From assembly GCF_002387895.1 (NCBI RefSeq), contig NZ_DGLI01000019.1:258-27102 (forward strand): DNA of 26,845 bases. The letters are read 5' to 3'. Below are positions 23,006 to 26,845 of this stretch, one piece after another. The translations under genes were made by a program, and so were the position numbers. Numbering within the stretch: the first letter of the stretch is position 1; every line of letters starts with the position of its first letter. This DNA comes from Clostridium sp. UBA4548 (GTDB lineage: Bacteria; Bacillota; Clostridia; Clostridiales; Clostridiaceae). The notes below the pieces were generated by a model. It was given only the letters and a program-made list of their open reading frames with translations. It made no database searches and was not told the origin of the DNA.

Positions 23006-23230
23006 ATAAGGCTTTACTAGGATATATTTACTAGTATTATAAATAATACTAATAAGGGGGGATAAACCCAATATTTGTAATGGTAAAGCTTAAAGTTGGA
23101 ACATAATCTGAATATGTATGTTTTTGTAACAGCTTACTTGCGTTAAATATTATACATTAGTGTACAACTTAATGGGAAGTAGCGTTACTAATAAAACATA
23201 TGTTAAAAATCTTCTTAAGGAGAATTATTT

Positions 23231-23659
23231 ATGGAATTTAATTTGCTTAAGGATAAGTTTACTGAGGAAGAAGCTAAATTTATAAATCCATTAGTACTTG
23301 CACTCATTGGAGATGGGGTTTATGAAGTTTTTATAAGAACTTATCTAGTAGAACAAAACAGAGAAGCCAATGTACAAAAAATACATTTAAAAGCTGTATC
23401 CTATGTAAAAGCAGAAGCGCAAAGTACATACATGAAGCAGATAGTAGATGAACTTACAGAGGAAGAGCTTGGTGTGTTTAAAAGGGCTAGAAACTCTAAA
23501 TCCAATGCACCTAAAAATGCTGATGTTACAAACTACAGATGGGCTACAGGTTTTGAAGCTCTCATTGGATATTTATATATGTTAAATAGGATGGATAGGC
23601 TTAACTACATCTTAAATAAAATTGTTGAAGTGGGGGATAATAATGAAGGTAAAAGTTAA
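23231..23659 (+). CDS. mrnC: Mini-ribonuclease 3 (Mini-III), 23S rRNA maturation
   Basis: A 142-residue RNase III-type catalytic domain without the double-stranded RNA-binding domain, the form that trims 23S rRNA precursor in Firmicutes. Catalytic acids: Asp28 in LALIGDGVYE and Glu109 in TGFEALIGYLY; the basic RARNSKSNAPKNADVTNYR stretch (85-103) is a family hallmark. AAGGAG lies 9 bases before the ATG. The last 17 bases overlap thyX, so the two are probably translationally coupled. In B. subtilis mrnC follows cysS; here cysS is missing and ilvA precedes. Confidence 0.95.
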   Translation: MEFNLLKDKFTEEEAKFINPLVLALIGDGVYEVFIRTYLVEQNREANVQKIHLKAVSYVKAEAQSTYMKQIVDELTEEELGVFKRARNSKSNAPKNADVTNYRWATGFEALIGYLYMLNRMDRLNYILNKIVEVGDNNEGKS

Positions 23660-24443
23660 ATTGGTACAGTTTACACCAGAACCAGAAAAGACTATTGCTT
23701 CCGCAGCAAAGCTTTGTTACAGTGCTGTAGGGGTAGAGGATATAGCAGAAGGATTAACAGAAGAGAAGACATCAAGTTTTATTAATATGCTTGCAAGTTA
23801 TGGTCATTATTCACCAATGGAACATGTTAGTTTTACTTTTGCAATTGAAGGGGTATCTAGAAGTTTAACCCATCAACTAGTAAGACATAGAATTGCATCA
23901 TATTCTCAGCAAAGCCAGAGATATGTAAAGTTAAAAGCATTTGAGTACATAATGCCGCCTGCTATAGAGCAAAATGAAGAAGCGAAAAAAATATTTGTAG
24001 AGGCTATGAAAAAAGATCAAGAGGATTATGATAAACTTGCAACGTTGCTTACTGAAGTAGCTTTTCAAGAATATATCGAACAACATAGAAAACATAGTGA
24101 TTCAAAAGTTGATTTGGATGAGAAGACTCTGAAATCTTTAAGATCAAAAGCTGAGAAGAAAGCAATAGAAGATGCTAGATATGTATTCCCTAATGCTTGT
24201 GAAACTAAAATTATGGCAACTATGAATGCAAGAGAACTTATGAATTTCTTTAGCCACAGATGTTGTAACAGAGCACAATGGGAAATAAGGGAGTTAGCTG
24301 ATGAAATGCTAAGATTAGTTAAATCTGTAGCACCGAATTTATTTAAGTACTGCGGACCTAATTGTATTAGAGAAAAATGCCCAGAGGGAACTATGACCTG
24401 TGGACAGATATTACAGGTAAGAGAAAAATATTCAAACTTATAA
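23643..24443 (+). CDS. thyX: ThyX, flavin-dependent thymidylate synthase
   Basis: A 266-residue FAD enzyme that methylates dUMP to dTMP using methylene-tetrahydrofolate and NAD(P)H, unrelated to ThyA. The signature RHRX7S is intact: RHRIASYSQQS with Arg81, His82, Arg83 and Ser91. HVSFTFAIEGVSRSLTHQLV precedes it as in the family. It is slightly longer than the usual 220-250 residues, with extra charged helices at about 108-165 and a Cys-rich C terminus (KYCGPNCIREKCPEGTMTCG). The ATG at 23643 is inside mrnC and follows GGGGG by about 7 bases; an in-frame upstream start at 23622 has no proper site. thyX at this position is an addition compared with the B. subtilis order. Confidence 0.95.
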   Translation: MKVKVKLVQFTPEPEKTIASAAKLCYSAVGVEDIAEGLTEEKTSSFINMLASYGHYSPMEHVSFTFAIEGVSRSLTHQLVRHRIASYSQQSQRYVKLKAFEYIMPPAIEQNEEAKKIFVEAMKKDQEDYDKLATLLTEVAFQEYIEQHRKHSDSKVDLDEKTLKSLRSKAEKKAIEDARYVFPNACETKIMATMNARELMNFFSHRCCNRAQWEIRELADEMLRLVKSVAPNLFKYCGPNCIREKCPEGTMTCGQILQVREKYSNL

Positions 24444-24493
24444 AAATTGGGATTTCAATAAATAATTACAAAAAGATAAGAGTGAGGTAAAGT

Positions 24494-25342
24494 ATGAAAG
24501 AAAAAAGATCACAGAGAGAAAATTTTAGGGGTAAGGTAGAAAAGAAGGAAAGAAATTTTAACAATGTGAAAAAAGTTGAGCAAGCTCCACAGGTTGAGCA
24601 GATAATAAGAGAAGATTTAATCGAAGGAAGAAATGCGGTTATTGAAGCTCTAAGGTCTGACAGAACTATAGAGCAGATTTTAGTAGCAAAAGGTGATACT
24701 AAAGGTTCAATTAATGTTGTATTAGGTCTTGCTAAAGACAAAGGAACTGTTGTTAAGTATGTTGAAAGAGCTAAACTAGATGAAATGTCACAAACAGGAG
24801 CTCATCAGGGAGTTATAGCTATTGTTACTCCATATAAATATTTTGCATTAAGTGATATTATAGATCATGCGAAGTCTAAAAATGAGGATCCATTCATTTT
24901 AATACTAGATGAGTTAGAAGATCCACATAATTTTGGCTCTATCATTAGAACAGCTGAAACATGTGGTGTCCATGGAATCATAATTCCAAAAAGAAAAAAC
25001 GTGGGAATGACTCCTACAGTGTATAAAACTTCCGCTGGAGCAGTAGAGTATATGAAAATAGCAAAGGTAACTAATATTAATGCTGCAATTGATGAACTTA
25101 AAAAATCTAACATATGGGTATATGGTGCTGATATGGATGGAGAAAGTTATTGTTACGATGTAAATTTAAAAGGTGCTGTAGCTTTAGTTATAGGAAGCGA
25201 GGGCAAGGGAATTTCTAAACTTACGAAGGAAAAATGTGATGTACTTATGAAAATACCGATGGTAGGAAATATTAGTTCCTTAAATGCCTCAGTGGCTAGT
25301 GGTATGATTATGTATGAAATTTTAAAACAAAAATTGAAATAG
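24494..25342 (+). CDS. rlmB: 23S rRNA (guanosine-2'-O)-methyltransferase RlmB family (SpoU)
   Basis: A 282-residue SPOUT methyltransferase predicted to methylate a ribose in 23S rRNA with S-adenosylmethionine. The first 40 residues form a charged, Lys/Glu-rich, probably disordered extension. A substrate-binding domain follows (about 42-115, EGRNAVIEALRSDRTIEQI). The trefoil-knot catalytic domain has motif 1 LDELEDPHNFGSIIRTAE (from about 138), motif 2 VIGSEGKGIS (about 232-241) and motif 3 IPMVGNISSLNASVASG (about 255-271). The exact target nucleotide is inferred only. GTGAGGT about 7 bases upstream serves the ATG. It sits between thyX and rae1. Confidence 0.92.
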   Translation: MKEKRSQRENFRGKVEKKERNFNNVKKVEQAPQVEQIIREDLIEGRNAVIEALRSDRTIEQILVAKGDTKGSINVVLGLAKDKGTVVKYVERAKLDEMSQTGAHQGVIAIVTPYKYFALSDIIDHAKSKNEDPFILILDELEDPHNFGSIIRTAETCGVHGIIIPKRKNVGMTPTVYKTSAGAVEYMKIAKVTNINAAIDELKKSNIWVYGADMDGESYCYDVNLKGAVALVIGSEGKGISKLTKEKCDVLMKIPMVGNISSLNASVASGMIMYEILKQKLK

Positions 25343-25365
25343 GTATATGACTCAAGAGGAATATT

Positions 25366-25875
25366 TTGAAAAAAGTGTTTGTTGATGGCTATAATGTAAT
25401 AAATAGTTGGCCACAGCTGAGGGATATAAAAGATTATAGTTATGAAGCTGCAAGAATAAAACTAATTGATATGCTTCAAAACTATGCTGCATTTAAGGGC
25501 TGGAATATAATTATTGTTTTCGATGCACACATGGTTAAGGGGAGTTTAGAAAAGAAAGAAAGAGAAGGAAATTTAATTATAGTTTTCACGAGAGAGGGGG
25601 AAACGGCAGATTCCTATATTGAAAGAGCGGTAAACAATATAGGAAGAAGCTTTGAAGTCCACGTAGTTACTTCGGATTCTATGGAACAACAAGTTACCTT
25701 TCAAAGAGGAGCAGTAAGAATTTCCAGTTTAGAGTTTTATCACTCAATTATAAATGATAATAAAAGGTTAGAGAAAAGGTATGAAACTAGATATTCTTCC
25801 AATAGGAATTTGCTAGAAGAAAATATTGACAAAGAAAGTGCAGAAAAACTTGAAAAAATAAGGCGAAGTAAGTAA
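25366..25875 (+). CDS. rae1: Rae1 (YacP), NYN/PIN-fold ribosome-associated endoribonuclease
   Basis: A 169-residue nuclease-fold protein. The opening KKVFVDGYNVINSWPQL carries the first conserved Asp of the NYN domain; VFDAHMVKG and FTREGETADSYIERAV supply further acidic residues, and VVTSDSMEQQV completes the site. The B. subtilis homologue cuts mRNA in the ribosomal A site. The length matches that family. The start is a TTG, 5 bases after AAGAGGA. It follows rlmB by 23 bases in one operon, and sigH follows with its own promoter, the order seen in many Firmicutes. Confidence 0.92.
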   Translation: MKKVFVDGYNVINSWPQLRDIKDYSYEAARIKLIDMLQNYAAFKGWNIIIVFDAHMVKGSLEKKEREGNLIIVFTREGETADSYIERAVNNIGRSFEVHVVTSDSMEQQVTFQRGAVRISSLEFYHSIINDNKRLEKRYETRYSSNRNLLEENIDKESAEKLEKIRRSK

Positions 25876-25881
25876 TTTGGC

Positions 25882-25911
25882 TTGACTGTTAATTTTTAAT
25901 TAATGTATAAT
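25882..25911 (+). promoter_or_regulatory. sigH: Promoter of sigH
   Basis: TTGACT (25882-25887) and a perfect TATAAT (25906-25911) are 18 bases apart, starting six bases after the rae1 stop. It gives sigH a vegetative promoter in addition to possible read-through. Confidence 0.82.
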
Positions 25912-25948
25912 TTAAGTTGAATCCGTTTGCACTTTGGAGGGGATATTG

Positions 25949-26596
25949 TTGGATAAAAGGGTTGGCTATGAGAGTTTGGGTTCACAATTTGAAGGAAAGA
26001 CTGACGATGAAATCGTATTGGAAGCTAGAAATGGTGATGAAAGAGCATTAGAGTATCTACTTAGAAAGTACCAAAATTTTGTTAAATCAAAAGCGAAATC
26101 CTATTTTTTGATTGGTGCAGATAAGGAAGATATATATCAAGAAGGAATGATAGGGTTATTTAAGGCTATAAGAGATTTTAAAGACGACAAACTTGCGTCT
26201 TTTAAAGTGTTTGCTGAGTTATGCATTACAAGACAAATAATAACTGCTGTCAAAACTGCGACTCGTCAAAAGCATATCCCACTTAATACATACATATCTC
26301 TTAATAAACCAATTTATGATGAAGAATCAGATAGAACCTTATTAGATATTATTTCTGGAATAAAGGTTTCTGATCCAGAAGAGCTCATTATAGGGAAAGA
26401 AGAATTAAAAAATATAGAGTTTCAAATAGAAGAAGTGCTTTCTGACCTAGAGATGGAGGTGCTTATGTCCTATTTAGATGGAAAGTCTTATCAAGAAATA
26501 GCTTGTGATTTAGATAGGCAGGCAAAATCTATTGATAATGCGTTGCAAAGGGTGAAAAGAAAACTTGAAAAATGCTTAGAAAATAGAAAAGAATAG
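25949..26596 (+). CDS. sigH: RNA polymerase sigma-H factor
   Basis: A 215-residue sigma-70 family factor of the SigH/Spo0H type that starts early sporulation and stationary-phase transcription. Region 2 lies at about 35-105 (ALEYLLRKYQNFVKSKAKSY and DIYQEGMIGLFKAIRDFK), where it binds core polymerase and the -10 box. Region 4 at about 150-210 (LSDLEMEVLMSYLDGKSYQE onward) has the helix-turn-helix for the -35 box. Position after rae1 and before tRNA-Thr/tuf supports the name. Start: TTG 25949 is 6 bases after GGAGGGG (25936-25942); another TTG at 25946 is possible, while TTG 25934 overlaps the ribosome binding site. No terminator separates it from the next promoter. Confidence 0.93.
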   Translation: MDKRVGYESLGSQFEGKTDDEIVLEARNGDERALEYLLRKYQNFVKSKAKSYFLIGADKEDIYQEGMIGLFKAIRDFKDDKLASFKVFAELCITRQIITAVKTATRQKHIPLNTYISLNKPIYDEESDRTLLDIISGIKVSDPEELIIGKEELKNIEFQIEEVLSDLEMEVLMSYLDGKSYQEIACDLDRQAKSIDNALQRVKRKLEKCLENRKE

Positions 26597-26598
26597 TG

Positions 26599-26627
26599 TT
26601 GACAAATAATTGGATATATACTATAAT
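26599..26627 (+). promoter_or_regulatory. Strong consensus promoter of tRNA-Thr and probably tuf
   Basis: TTGACA (26599-26604) and TATAAT (26622-26627), both perfect, are 17 bases apart, two bases after the sigH stop. It has the strength expected for stable RNA and EF-Tu. Confidence 0.92.
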
Positions 26628-26639
26628 CAATAACTGATA

Positions 26640-26659
26640 TATAGTGTTTTAACACTATA
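26640..26659 (+). other. Leader hairpin before tRNA-Thr
   Basis: TATAGTGT (26640-26647) pairs perfectly with ACACTATA (26652-26659), between the predicted start (about 26634) and the tRNA. It is probably removed during tRNA 5' processing. Confidence 0.5.
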
Positions 26660-26675
26660 ACAATGATTATAAAAT

Positions 26676-26751
26676 GCCCATATAGCTCAGTAGGCAGAGC
26701 GTCACCTTGGTAAGGTGGAGGTCACCGGTTCAATCCCGGTTATGGGCTCCA
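26676..26751 (+). tRNA. tRNA-Thr (anticodon GGT)
   Basis: The acceptor stem GCCCATA (26676-26682) pairs with TATGGGC (26741-26747), followed by discriminator T and an encoded CCA (26749-26751). The anticodon loop is TTGGTAA with GGT at 26709-26711, on a five-pair stem with one T-G pair. The T arm is ACCGG-TTCAATC-CCGGT. It reads ACC and ACT threonine codons. Confidence 0.96.
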
Positions 26752-26785
26752 AAATCGTTGGATAGTACAACACACGTGGATAAGT

Positions 26786-26805
26786 TTACTTTGGCAATAA
26801 AGTAA
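26786..26805 (+). other. Hairpin between tRNA-Thr and the next gene
   Basis: TTACTTT (26786-26792) pairs with AAAGTAA (26799-26805) around a six-base loop. No T run follows, so it should not stop transcription into the next gene. Confidence 0.4.
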
Positions 26806-26840
26806 GATAAATTTAAAATTATATAAGGAGGAATTGAAAA

Positions 26841-26845
26841 ATGGC
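26841..26845 (+). CDS. tuf: Start of a gene cut by the window edge, probably tuf (EF-Tu)
   Basis: Only ATGGC is visible, preceded by a very strong AAGGAGG site (26825-26831). ATG-GCN (Met-Ala) fits EF-Tu, and sigH - tRNA-Thr - tuf is a gene order I associate with clostridia. The identity rests on context, not on protein sequence. Confidence 0.5.

Overview
The window looks like chromosomal DNA of a low-GC Gram-positive anaerobe of the Clostridium type. Evidence: strong A+T richness, purine-rich GGAGG ribosome binding sites, an early sporulation sigma-factor gene (sigH), the ctsR-mcsA-mcsB-clpC-radA-disA gene order of Firmicutes, and a 5S rRNA 3' end that, from memory, closely resembles clostridial 5S. 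No phage, insertion sequence, CRISPR array or plasmid gene was found. Most of the window is housekeeping, so novelty is sought mainly in small genes and long non-coding leaders.

Layout. (1) 1-150: the tail of an rRNA operon (5S end, tRNA-Asn, terminator). (2) 151-9118: separately transcribed genes, most closed by their own hairpin terminator: an EF-G paralogue, a pair of overlapping small unknown genes, a histidine phosphatase, a TraX-family membrane protein, a Xaa-Pro aminopeptidase, an ABC exporter half-transporter and a 74-residue unknown. (3) 9119-14190: the class III heat-shock operon ctsR-mcsA-mcsB-clpC, with a CtsR operator at 9330-9346 and a long structured leader. (4) 14290-16917: radA and disA (DNA repair and c-di-AMP synthesis), ending in a perfect palindrome. 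(5) 17047-17445: the only convincing minus-strand gene, a small cysteine-rich protein. (6) 17802-22770: a membrane PIN-TRAM protein, a T-box-controlled proS, and ilvA. (7) 22771-26845: mrnC-thyX-rlmB-rae1(yacP), sigH with its own promoter, then tRNA-Thr and the first bases of a probable tuf.

How the genes work together. CtsR represses the operon encoding itself, the arginine kinase McsB with its activator McsA, and the ClpC unfoldase, so protein damage is sensed and cleared by one self-controlled unit. RadA and DisA both act on branched DNA, and DisA links this to c-di-AMP. The 3' block concerns translation and RNA: ProRS, 23S rRNA processing (Mini-III), 23S methylation (RlmB), A-site mRNA cleavage (Rae1), tRNA-Thr and EF-Tu. 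Compared with the Bacillus subtilis order (disA-yacL-ispD-ispF-gltX-cysE-cysS-mrnC), the middle genes are absent here and proS and ilvA occupy the gap, while thyX is inserted after mrnC.

For several genes an upstream in-frame start codon lies in or before the Shine-Dalgarno sequence. I chose the start 5-9 bases downstream of the GGAGG-like site (3513, 5198, 8878, 15823, 17445 minus, 17802, 19607, 23643, 25949).
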